Below the pieces are notes generated by a model. The model saw only the letters and a program-made list of their open reading frames with translations, did no database searches and was not told the origin of the DNA. Shown here one piece after another: positions 23,701-32,013 of a stretch of DNA of 64,000 bases. Numbering within the stretch: the stretch's first letter is position 1; every line of letters begins with the position of its first letter. This stretch comes from Lophius americanus (Eukaryota; Chordata; Actinopteri; Lophiiformes; Lophiidae). The translations under genes and the position numbers were made by a program. The stretch is from positions 743,501 through 807,500 of the forward strand of contig JBBDHG010000161.1 in NCBI GenBank assembly GCA_037951165.1, given 5' to 3'.

Positions 23701-26700
23701 ACCTCTAGGATTAATGTTATGTATATAGTCTTTCAAAACTTTTCAGCAACCAATTTGACTAAAGCCTCGTTTCCTCTAGAGACAGAAGCTGTGAGGAGGC
23801 AGAATCAGTTGATGGCAGTTTTTGGATGAGCTCATATCTTGAATCCTGTTTGGCAGCCATCGCCACTGGGGACTTGAGGGACTGAAACATGAGCTGAGAC
23901 TGGGCTGAGTAGTCATATTGTGAGCTTCCCTCACCAAATCATTTTCGTATCCCCCCAGTAGTTGTTTCATGAGATCAGCGCTGTATTCCTCTGTACCAGT
24001 GTGACCCATTTCCATTTCCATTTTCAAGTGTTCTACCAGCAGCACCTGCTCTGCATCACCTTGCTTCCGGACCTCTTTGATTCAGTTCTCTTGGGAGCTG
24101 AAGCCTCTGGCTGTTTCCACCTTTTCAATTTTTCTTTTGCCTATGTTTGGAAGTGTTGGACATGCAGTGAGTGCCAGCCATGGCTATGAATTGCTGAAAC
24201 GATCCCTCTGGCTGTGACTCAAAATAGATTTTCCTTCCCCCACAAATGTAGAACAGAGGAATAACTGAAGCTCTACTGGTGTCCCTCCACCCATGGTGGT
24301 TATGGAAGGGAATAGCAACAAAGGAGAATGGAAGTTTTATTACCAAAACTATGACTGGTCCAGGTTCTCATGGTAGGTTTCAAGAGTAAATGGCCTTAAA
24401 TTCAACCTGATAGAGTCATTAGAAAAAAATGTGTCTTCCTCATGGTGTCTTGAATTGTTGTTCTGAATTTGCTCCCCTAGACGTTTCTCAGTTGCTAGGG
24501 CTCACACCTTGGGTCATTAGAGTTCAATGTGGTTAAATGAGAGGACACATTCCCACGAGATACCCTGTGGCGATACCCGCCTTCTCGATGGGGGCTGGAC
24601 CCTCTACAATGCTGGTGTTGCTTCAGGTGAGAGACGGAGGGCTGGTGTGGGCTTACTTAATGCTCCCCAGCTCTCTGCCTATGTATTGGAGTTTAACCCA
24701 GTGGACGAAAAGGTTGCTCGCCTGTGCCTTCGGGTTTGGGAACGGGTCCGGACTGTTGTGTGCGCCTTATGCGCACAGTTCAGAGTACCCACCCTTTCTG
24801 GAGTCCTTGGAAAGGATGTTGAAAGCGCCCCAACTGGGGTCTCAATTTCTGGGCTAGTCACAGTTTTTCCATAATGAACACCATGTTGAAACATAAGTGT
24901 GTCCACCAGTGCATTTGGCACCAGGACACCCTAGGTCGCAGATCGATGATTGACTTAGTAGTTGTATCAGCTGATCTGCGGCAGCATGTTTTGGACACTT
25001 GGGTGAAGAGAGGAGTTGAGCTGTCAACTGATCACTACCTGGTATTGAGTTGGATCAGATGGCGGGGGAGGAAGCTGGACGAACCTGGTAGGCCCGAACG
25101 AATAGTGAGGGTTTTCTGGGAACGTCTGGCCGAGGACACTGTCAGGATGGTCTTCAACTCCCACCTCCGGCAGAGCTTCAACCGCGTTCCGGGGGTGGCA
25201 GGTTCGCAAGACTGCTGGTGGACACAAGAGGTGAGGGATGCTGTCAGGCTAAAGAAATAGTCCTACAGAGTATGGCTGGCTTGTGGGACAGCTACCGGCA
25301 GGCCAAGCGACACGTGGCTGTGGCAGTCACAGCGGCACAAACCCGTGGGAGAACTTGGTTGAGACCATGGAGGAAGACTTTTGGTCGGCCCCGAAGAAAT
25401 TTGGGCAAACCGTCCAGCGTTTCAGGGTTGAGGACTTGCTCAACCCTTGACGGTTGAGGACTTGCTGACCTCAACTGAGAAAGTTATCGGGCGGTGGAAG
25501 GAATTCTTTTGGGATCTCCTCAATCCCACCGACACCTATTCCCAGGAGGAACCAGAGCTGTATGACTTGGAGGTGGGTCCGCTCATCAGTGGGGCTGAGC
25601 GGACCCAATTCTTCTCCTGCGGAGCAGCGTCCGTGGCTCGCCGAGTTAATTTTAGAGGGTGAACCGGACAGACACTCGCCAGAGCGTGTGCTCATTTGTC
25701 ACGGGTCACATTTCCTTGGGAGAAGGAGAGAGATTGCATTACTGTTTTTCTTACTGCGGCTGTTAAACAACTCCGCAGTGGCAGCGCCCCGGGGGCGGAC
25801 ACGACTCTAGAACATTGCGTGGACATCAAGGGCAGTACCTCTGGAGTGGCAGACTGGGGTGGTGGTTCCCCTTTTCAAGAAGGGGGAGCAGAGGATGTGT
25901 CCCAATTATCGGGGGATCACACTCCTCAGCCTCCTTGTGAAGGTCTTCACCAGGGTACTGGAGAGGAGAGTCCGGTCGATAGTCGAACCTCGGATTCAGG
26001 AGGGTCAATGCGGTTTTCGTCCTGGTCGTGGAACACTGGACCAGCTCTATACCCTCTCGAGGGTGCTGGAGGGGACATTGGAGTTTGCCGAACCGGTACA
26101 CATGTCCTTTGTGGATCTGGAGAAGGCTTACGACCGTGTCCCTCGGGGCATCCTTTGGGGTGTGCTCCGAGAGTATGGAGTGGATGGCTCATTGCTAGGG
26201 GCCGTCCAATCTCTGTACTGTTGGAGTCAGAGTTTGGTTCGCATTGCCGGCAGTAAGTCAGAATCATTTCCAGTTGCGGTTGGACTCCCCCAAGGCTGTC
26301 CCTTGCACGGATTCTGTTCTTAATTTTTATGGACAAAATTTCTAGGCGCACCCAAGTGGCGGAGGGGCTCGGGATCGGTGGCCTTAGGATCCTGTCTCTG
26401 CTTTTTGCGGATGATGTGGTCCTATTGGCACATTCGAACACTGACCACCAGCTTGCACTGGGACGATTTACAGCCGAGTGTGAAGCTGCCGGGATGAGAA
26501 TCAGTTCTCAGCCGGAAAAAGGTGTGCTCACTCCGGGTCGGGGAGGAGTTTTTGCCCCAAAAGTAGGAGTTCAAGTATCTCCTAAAAGGGAGCGGGAGAT
26601 GGACAGATGGATCGGGGCGGAGTCTGCAGTAAAAGGCAAAGCTCTCGATTTACCGGTCCATCCACGTTCCGACCCTCACCTATGGTCATGAACTGTGGGT

Positions 26701-28582
26701 CATGACCGAAAGAATGAGATTGCGGATACAAGCAGCTGAAATGAGTTTTCTCCGCAGGGTGGCTGGGCTCAGCCTTAGAGATAGGGTGAGGAGACATTCG
26801 GGAGAGGCTCAAAGTAGAGCAGCTGTTCCTCCCCATCGAGAAGAGTCAGTTGAGGTGGATCGGGCATGTAGTCAGGAAGCCCCCTGGACACCTCCCTAGG
26901 AAGGTGTTTCGGGCATGTCCATTTGGAAGGAGACCCCGGGGCAGACCCAGGACACGCTGGAGAGTACATCTCTCTGCTGGCGTGGGAAAGCCTCGGAATC
27001 CTCCTAGAGGAGTATGTGGATGTGGCTGGGGAAAGAAAGTCTGGGCTTCCCTGCTGAAACTGCTGCCCCTGCGACCCGGACCCGGATAAGCGGAGGATAA
27101 CGAAACGAAACGAACCCTGTGGCGATGTCCCATTGTGTTATTTGGTGGCTTGTAGAGATTGTGCCAAGCATCTTGACTGTTGTCTCCTGTTCGGTGACCA
27201 GTGTTTAAGGCTCTCTCTGCCATGTTGCTTTGGGTAGCTTATGGGGATGTTGAATTGAAGTTCTCCTTAATATATATTTATTGATCTTACTTTGCCACAA
27301 AATCAGCACATTTTGAAAACGAAAGAAAAGATAACAATAAGAACGAACAAAAACAAAGAACTTTGGGGCTTATTGTCACATTCATAGTCACTAAAGTGGA
27401 TAACTCAGGGTTTACACACTATATGAAAAGAAAACAAAAAAGGGAAAAAACTAAAACAACAAATAGCGATGTGAGAGGTTTCATTCAGATCAAAACTACA
27501 CAAATTCCCTTATGGAAATGGAAGAGTTATCTAATAAATTGCCAGGAACAGAACCATCAGAAAAAGTTAGTAATTAATCACAACTGTGTGTGCCTGGAGC
27601 AAGAGCTGTTTATTTCTTCTACTATATGTAAAATTGCTTTCAGACGGCTACCGCCCGGTCGCAGTTGATTCCCTCTTAGAAACCAGTGTTTTTCCTCTGA
27701 CTGGTGAGACACTAAAGATTCATCATTGTGCATTAGCACAAATACACTAGAGCCTTGTTATTGGGTCATATTCTCCTTTTATCATGCAACTATGCTTCAA
27801 ACCCCTGCACTTTGGTAGATGCCCACAGAGCAACACACATCCTAAGTCATAACATCCATTCTTCCTCTAGTAGTTTTCGTCTACACTACACTTGATATTC
27901 TTTTAAAAATGGCAGTCACAAAGGTGGTTGGTTATGCTAATCCCGTACCCGGCTGCTGACGTAACAAGTTCTTGTTTCTAGACCAGCAAGGTTTGGTACC
28001 ACTCTGGCACCAGTATTCTTGACTGAGAGCTTCTACTTTCAGATATTGTAATTTGTGCACTGCCCGTGACCCACTGTACTTTGGCGGTTATCAGTTACCA
28101 CCACTCATTTGAAGCTGCGGGAGGTTAAGTGGCTCATCAAGGACAACCTGTTGGTAATAATATGGCAGAAGTAAGGGCAGATCTTTCATTTTCCTCTAAC
28201 AGATGAATCAGGAACTTTATGATCTTATCCATGCATCTTTAACATGCAAGTAATCCAAGTCTGTCATCAATTGGATCACAATCTCAGTTATTGAACTGAC
28301 TAATGCTCCTTGAAGTGAAAGGTTAATGCATCTCATCTAATGCAAATTTCCTCTTTGTAGGTGGAGGGGTATGCTGTGCACTGCAAGTTTTCTCTGGATG
28401 GAACTATCCTGACCACAGGAAGCTCCACTGGCTTGGCCCACTTCTACGATTACCACAATGCTCGTTTGCTGCACACTCTCTGCGCCCACAGCCAGCCCTG
28501 CCTGTGTGTTTCACAGCATCCTGTCCTACCTGCGACCGCTGCCACCTGCGATTGGGCTGGTGAGATCAAGGTGTGGCACTAA
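4971..28582 (+). CDS. wdr25: WDR25, WD repeat-containing protein 25 (complete, 514 aa)
   Basis: Coding exons: 4971-5702, 11079-11226, 19009-19139, 21355-21525, 22057-22197, 28361-28582. All borders are AG/GT, phases match, and the total is 1545 nt including TAA. Human WDR25 is 544 aa. Residues 1 to about 208 are low-complexity, acidic then Ser/Pro-rich, and poorly conserved in type. From GGHQGPVNKVQW (213 onward) a C-terminal WD40 propeller follows, with HLLLSASMDKTFKVWD, GSFDNLAAITD, LCGGYSSVVKAWD, TRDSADRT-like (SRDSADRTLVAWD), ALHPLEESFIAQTNGNYIA, RRRYEGHKVEGY and a final GEIKVWH. The family is close to CDC40/PRP17, a splicing factor; whether WDR25 works in splicing is inference. The ATG at 4971 was chosen because it opens the conserved N-terminus and has a purine at -3. 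Confidence 0.96.
6840..8350 (-). mobile_element. Rex1/Babar-like LINE, 5' portion, decayed
   Basis: Read on the minus strand from about 8345, the sequence follows the 5' leader and ORF start of a fish non-LTR retrotransposon. It continues into the apurinic-type endonuclease: VLGDFNAHLGSD (around 7690), MGRNGLPNLNLSG, ASHGLSITNTIIEHKVAHKC, and RPMIDFVIVPSDL near 7460. The catalytic GDFNAH is kept, but stops and frameshifts break the frame. The similarity fades by about 6840 in the linker before the reverse transcriptase. No RT domain or 3' tail follows. The clade name is from memory of the RT and endonuclease sequence and is less certain than the LINE call. Confidence 0.8.
8471..8560 (+). repeat. 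Unclassified dispersed repeat, copy 1
   Basis: Starts ataacttcacatttaatt and continues to cttttcgggg. It aligns by eye over about 85 bp with 58425-58505 in the same orientation, with scattered substitutions. The family is unknown to me. Confidence 0.55.
11079..11226 (+). CDS. wdr25: WDR25 coding exon 2
   Basis: 148 nt coding VWDGAESGRCLKVYPCHSG and on to LLTGSFDNLAAITDVETG. The acceptor is CAG at 11076-11078 and the donor is GTGAGA. It ends one base into a Gly codon. It is too short for simple frame calling; it was found by matching the gap between exons to the family. Confidence 0.94.
12001..12043. repeat. Perfect 16-bp inverted repeat
   Basis: GTCAGTAATAATTTTA (12001-12016) is followed after 11 nt by its exact reverse complement (12028-12043). 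It could be a MITE remnant or a chance hairpin. AT-rich stem. Confidence 0.8.
13387..13409 (+). repeat. Poly-G tract, 23 bases
   Basis: An uninterrupted run of 23 G. It produces proline or glycine runs in apparent open frames across it, which are not genes. Such runs are prone to length error in assemblies. Confidence 0.95.
13826..13852. repeat. (AT)n microsatellite
   Basis: About 27 bp of alternating AT in WDR25 intron 2. Confidence 0.95.
14466..14875 (+). mobile_element. Tc1-like DNA transposon relic, internally deleted
   Basis: It has a left end near gtaaccaccaacaggtgagg. Transposase 5' sequence corresponds to actgggtcagattgtctcca, with actgcag-like and gtcatgggt segments. The right end is ggcaggtggttataatttta. 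This is the fish Tc1 family whose intact ends read CATAACATTATGACC. The middle of the transposase is missing, so it is inactive. Confidence 0.75.
16500..17300 (-). mobile_element. Rex1/Babar-like LINE, RT C-terminal fragment, decayed
   Basis: On the minus strand from about 17290 it follows the RT palm (LLADDVVLLVSS around 17210). It continues through RIQAAEISLLHMVAVLSLID, GVEPLHL and TGRRPREDQN, and on to the WERLG-IPP-equivalent region near 16560. Several stops and indels. It is the same clade as the elements at 6840-8350 and 24490-27116, but a separate insertion piece: neither the endonuclease nor the 3' terminal repeat is present. Confidence 0.78.
18044..18105 (+). mobile_element. Tc1-like transposon, left-end fragment
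   Basis: The stretch with attataaccactcacaggtg and atcagaataacattgatta matches only the first ~60 bp of the Tc1 family seen elsewhere in this window. It runs straight into a SINE. Confidence 0.6.
18150..18390 (-). mobile_element. tRNA-derived SINE
   Basis: On the minus strand a tRNA-like head starts near 18385. It has an A box (TTGGTAGAGCAGTTG, 18362-18376) and a B box (GGTTTAATCCC, 18330-18340), followed by the fish SINE body with gtcgaagtgtcattgggcaa. The spacing is right for a polymerase III promoter, but the head is degenerate and cannot fold as a true tRNA. Confidence 0.7.
19009..19139 (+). CDS. wdr25: WDR25 coding exon 3
   Basis: 131 nt: completes the Gly codon, then QQVEKFDNQFKVMCTALHPS and FLCGGYSSVVKAWDSRSCK. 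Acceptor ctttgtag, donor GTCAAA. It corresponds to the human segment FHPKDHNIFLCGGF...KAWD. Confidence 0.94.
19868..20204. repeat. Nonautonomous fish repeat beginning gatccagtgtgtaat
   Basis: The opening agatccagtgtgtaatattt and cctggtcgcaac resemble the terminus of an abundant teleost nonautonomous DNA element. The right end is unclear; the element may continue through the block at 20205-20380. Confidence 0.45.
20205..20380 (-). repeat. Block shared in reverse orientation with 25600-25760
   Basis: About 160 bp whose minus strand matches 25600-25760 nearly base for base. Shared markers are acccaattcttc, gcggagcagcgtccgtggct and ggtcacatttccttgggaga. Similarity stops abruptly at both ends (left near attactgtttttc, right near gacccaattc). 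Confidence 0.8.
21355..21525 (+). CDS. wdr25: WDR25 coding exon 4
   Basis: 57 codons, phase 0 at both ends. Contains IQQTLDILFIRGG and SRDSADRTLVAWDYQTTAKV, the best conserved part of the family. Acceptor tttccag, donor GTAAGG. Confidence 0.95.
21526..22056 (+). other. WDR25 intron 4
   Basis: 531 bp with no repeat or gene recognised. Confidence 0.8.
22057..22197 (+). CDS. wdr25: WDR25 coding exon 5
   Basis: 47 codons, phase 0: ERYTCPSLALHPLEESFIAQ, TNGNYIAVFSS and PYRMNKRRRYEGHK. Acceptor ctttcag, donor GTGAGT. Confidence 0.95.
23776..24045 (-). other. Unrecognised 89-codon open frame, possible retroelement or pseudogene relic
   Basis: Minus-strand frame starting MLLVEHLKMEMEMGHTG and containing SADLMKQLLGGYENDLVREA. 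The composition is protein-like (charged, helix-forming) for its first ~50 residues, unlike neighbouring intron. It has no splice support and no known function. It lies directly upstream of the LINE, so it may be part of a nested mobile element. Confidence 0.3.
24490..27116 (+). mobile_element. Rex1/Babar-like LINE, near full length, inactivated
   Basis: From left to right: endonuclease N-terminal part (VASGERRRAGVGLL, 24620-24870); then a deletion of the catalytic GDFNAH segment. Next come the endonuclease C-terminal part (GRRSMIDLVVVSADLRQ, VKRGVELSTDHYLV), a linker with a 160-bp foreign-looking block (25600-25760), and the reverse transcriptase. The RT has NYRGITLLSLLVKVF, EGQCGFRPGRGTLDQL, FVDLEKAYDRVPRG, VGLPQGCPL and LLFADDVVLL. 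The C-terminal region follows (RIQAAEMSFLRRVAGLSLRD, GRRPRGRPRTRWR). The end is GACCCGGATAAGCGG followed by short ACGAA tandem units. Frameshifts and stops, for example after 25260 and 26320, show it is dead. It is sense-oriented within WDR25. Confidence 0.88.
28361..28582 (+). CDS. wdr25: WDR25 last coding exon
   Basis: 73 codons plus TAA. Starts VEGYAVHCKFSLDGTILTTG right after the acceptor ctctttgtag and ends CDWAGEIKVWH. Two overlapping AATAAA signals follow at 28591 and 28600, so the 3' UTR looks very short. Confidence 0.95.
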   Translation: MEGYAVHCKFSLDGTILTTGSSTGLAHFYDYHNARLLHTLCAHSQPCLCVSQHPVLPATAATCDWAGEIKVWH

Positions 28583-28590
28583 GGACTGTA

Positions 28591-28605
28591 AATAAAACCA
28601 ATAAA
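28591..28605 (+). terminator. WDR25 polyadenylation signals
   Basis: AATAAA at 28591-28596 and again at 28600-28605, 9 and 18 nt after the WDR25 stop codon. Cleavage would be expected around 28615-28635. Confidence 0.7.
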
Positions 28606-29851
28606 CAAAATGTTGATCAAGAGAGGACTATATAGATTTGCAACTTTCATGTTCATATCCATCCTTAAGTATTCCATATATCTCCCACAATCCCTTAGTA
28701 TAAGATGATACATATTTGGCAAAAACCGTTTGCTAGTACCTGCATAATCTTCTTTCCCGTTGATTTGAACTTAAACTGTCACCGTTGTATCAATTCTAGT
28801 GTAAGCATGTTTTTAATTTTGAACTATCTCACATTTGAAATCTGTGTGTCATCAAAAAGAGCTTTTTACAGATCAAACAAGTGGACTGAGTTTCATCTAA
28901 AGTGTTGAGCAGCGCAAAAGCAGCCTAGCTGCACACACACACAGAGGCACACACAATCTTAATGCTTTTATTGTCAGTTTTTCTCTCAAAATACAGTGAG
29001 GGACTTCATCACCCAGATCACCATCAAAGTTTTTGTCAATTAAAAAAAAAGAAAAAAAAGTGGCCTTTCGGCATTTTCTTATCAATAGTGTTTTTCATTC
29101 CCTATTCTGCATACACATCAGTTTCCTTAATGCATTTGGAAACTATGCAACCTATTCCAACACCATGCTTCCCCATCATCCTCTATTATCAAAAAACTAA
29201 TAATGAAGATAACGGTGATGCGAGTAAAATCTAAATACAAGCTTGATCAGAGAGGGATGTTTTATTTTGCCCTTATATGTAAAGACTCTGTCTGACTGGA
29301 AACTAATTTCCAAAGAGGCAAACCATAATTCCTAAAACAGGGAGGTTCTTGAAATTAACTTTATACTATGTGAGTTTGTGTTTCCTAACACTTGAAAACT
29401 TTCTGTAGTGAAAGAGATGGGTATGTGGCTTCAGCTCACCCACTCTGGCTGTTTTAAAAAAATATAATTCTACATTTCATGTATTAAAAAAAGAAATCAA
29501 TTGTATTTTCAGATCTAAATATGTTAAATCTTTGAAAGAGAATCATTTATGTAGTGATAGAATGATACAATACAGACTGAAAAATACTAAATAATTAAGT
29601 TGAAACAAAGTCCAGCGAACTCCAGCGACGACAGAAAAAATACTGGGCTCTCTGGAAATCCTGTTCAGAATCGATATCATGGAAGATGTTGCTGCCAGGT
29701 AAGTAACCAACCATTACTATTAACTTGGAGAAATGGAATTTAGTATAAGGTAAATGAGGTTCAAGCGAGGTTTTGCGAAGCAGTAGCTGATGTTTGAGGC
29801 TCTTGTAATAAGCAATGTTAAAAAACCAAGATGTATTTTCCATCATCCCTC

Positions 29852-29857
29852 TTTATT
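29852..29857 (-). terminator. Candidate BEGAIN polyadenylation signal
   Basis: Minus-strand AATAAA (TTTATT on plus), 2.2 kb beyond the BEGAIN stop. An alternative is 31192-31187. The choice cannot be made from sequence alone. Confidence 0.3.
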
Positions 29858-30356
29858 AAATAAATGAACATACAGAAAAAATGTATAACCATGCATCGGA
29901 TACAAACGCTCTGACATGTAGACAGCTGGCCTGTTGTTCCTGGAACAGAGCGGGAGGTAGGACAAGACAGAACCGCATCAGCCTTTTCATCCAGGGTCAA
30001 AACATTCGATAAATACATCCTCATCTGAAACTCGATAAAAATAGTCATAATCTAAGAAGAATCATGTATGTAATACTTATATCTCTTTGTATACATCATG
30101 TCCATAACAAAAATACCATCTATGCTCCCAGTCTCTCCGCACATTGGTTACATTGAATTCCGTTCCATTCCATCCCTTTAGTTATACTTTATACCCAATT
30201 AAATTGGAACTTTTAGTCTTGCCTGTAAAAGACAGAATCTGCAGGAATGGGAGAGGTTAAAGTATCGACTTCCAAAAAAAACAGTGTGAGATTTGAGACT
30301 TACTTGAAGGTAACACTGCGCTACCAATTTATCCACCCTTTCCTCTCAGATCTAGA

Positions 30357-30403
30357 GATCCATGCAGACAGGATGGATCTCTGTCCATCCTGTCTGCAGG
30401 ATC
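30357..30403. repeat. 47-bp hairpin with 20-bp arms
   Basis: gatccatgcagacaggatgg is followed after a few bases by its reverse complement, with one bulged base. The loop is about 6 nt. No repeat family recognised. Confidence 0.85.
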
Positions 30404-31232
30404 GCACATGGCAAACGTTGCAAAGATATTTAGGGTTACTTTAAGTTGTTTTATTCACCAACAGGACAGCATGTCTTTGCTACTTTTTATCGACGTATAT
30501 TAACACACTTTGTTTTCACAGTGTTTATTTCTAAAACAGCCTAATTTAGCATGCTGGATTAAAACAACAGACTGACCACATTTTTGTCTTTGTTCATTTT
30601 TTTTAACACTTTCTCACTGGTATGAAGCCTTTATGCATAAATTGCAGCACATACGGTGGAGAATTTATCCACCCTGATAAATAGACGATCCAGCACTTTT
30701 TAAGATTTGTTAAAGGGTTATGCCAGAGTAGAGATTTGCTGCGTGTGCCAGATTTTCAGACAGGATTAAGCTTCAATGTGTTTAAACGAAAGACATTTCA
30801 GTGGTAATCTGTACTGAAAAAATATCCTGTGGGTAAGAATGTCAGACAGATCTGTTCTCTAAATTAGATTAAGGCAAGTTCACAAGTGTTCTGGTATGAG
30901 CCTGTTCACTGTGGAGTATAGCTACAGGCTCCATCAGCACAGTTTGATACAAAAATTAGAAAAATTCCAGATGAGTAATGCTAACCATATTCTAGTTCCA
31001 CTGAATGTGTATGTTTTTGTCGAACATTTCACCGCATAATTTTTTTCTTTTCATTTCTATATTTACAGACAATTTTAATGAAAATCTTGGATTTTACTTG
31101 AAATTTCCAATTAACAAGTACAAAATCTATCATGAAGGAGGAACTTTTGCTGGCTAAATTATCTGAATTGTAATTGAATAAAATACTTTATTTCTTCCAT
31201 ATTTGTCATCTGCCGAGTTAATTGTGTAAATA

Positions 31233-31555
31233 AAACATATTGTCTTGTTACTATGGCACCTGTCTGTGGGTGTATATATTAGTCAGCACTTGAACATTTT
31301 GTCCTCTAAATTGTGTTGGAAGAAGGAAAAATGGGCAAACGCCAAGATCTGAGTGACAAGCGACATATTGTGATGCTGGACTTGGTTTGAGCAGCTCCAG
31401 AACTGCAGATCTTGTTGGGTGTTCCTGTTCTGCAGTGGTTACTACCTTCCAAAAGTGGTCTAAGGAAGAATAACCAGTGAAATGGCGACAGAGTCAGCAA
31501 GTCTCACTGGTGTGCTTGGGGAGAGAAAGGCTAGTCTTTCCAGCCAGGCAGTTAT
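31233..31555 (+). mobile_element. Tc1-like transposon, 5' part
   Basis: Matches the family leader (atggcacctgtctgtgggtg) and the transposase start (gaaaaatgggcaaacgccaa, gatctgagtgacaag). It continues through agaactgcagatcttgttgg and ccaaaagtggtctaaggaag. It is truncated before the DDE residues and broken by stops. Confidence 0.8.
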
Positions 31556-32013
31556 ACTGTGGTTGACCGGTGTACATAAGTAATAACTTCCTTCCAACCC
31601 GTAACAGATGATTTAGAACATTGGTTGTACTGTATATGTAATATACTATACATGTACACGTATGCTGGTTTTACAAACAGTACTTAATACCAAAAAAGAG
31701 GAAATAAAACTGTTGCATTCAAGTAACTGGTATTTCTTAGATAATGTGTTTTTTCCAAGTGGCTCAAATTACCCCTCGACGAAAAATACTGAATGGCTGG
31801 CCTCAGGTAGCTACACCATTGCATGACTGGGAATATGAAGAGTGTCGAAGAATTCATGAAACATGCCTTGGCTAAGAGATACATTAAACAACAACATCTC
31901 AATACCCTATCACACCAAGTATGTAAATGTTGCAGGAACTTCAGAGACATACAGAACAGTACAGTACGTTAGGAATCACCATGCATAAAATGAAAGGCTC
32001 CATTCCTCTCCGC

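Larger units (their letters stand above)
22198..28360 (+). other. WDR25 intron 5
   Basis: 6.2 kb, dominated by a LINE (24490-27116). 22198-23760 and 27120-28360 are AT-rich with nothing recognised. 23765-24370 holds coding-like relics of unknown origin. Confidence 0.75.
28625..32013. other. WDR25-BEGAIN convergent interval, probably including the BEGAIN 3' UTR
   Basis: 3.4 kb between convergent genes. It holds a 47-bp hairpin (30357-30403) and a Tc1-like relic (31233-31555). A minus-strand AATAAA at 29857-29852 could end a long BEGAIN 3' UTR; another lies at 31192-31187. No other gene seen. Confidence 0.6.

Noticed and set aside
28625..32013. MEG3/RTL1 or microRNA cluster near BEGAIN
   Set aside because: Those lie on the other side of BEGAIN and are mammal-specific. 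No retroviral-type gag-pol gene or hairpin array is present.
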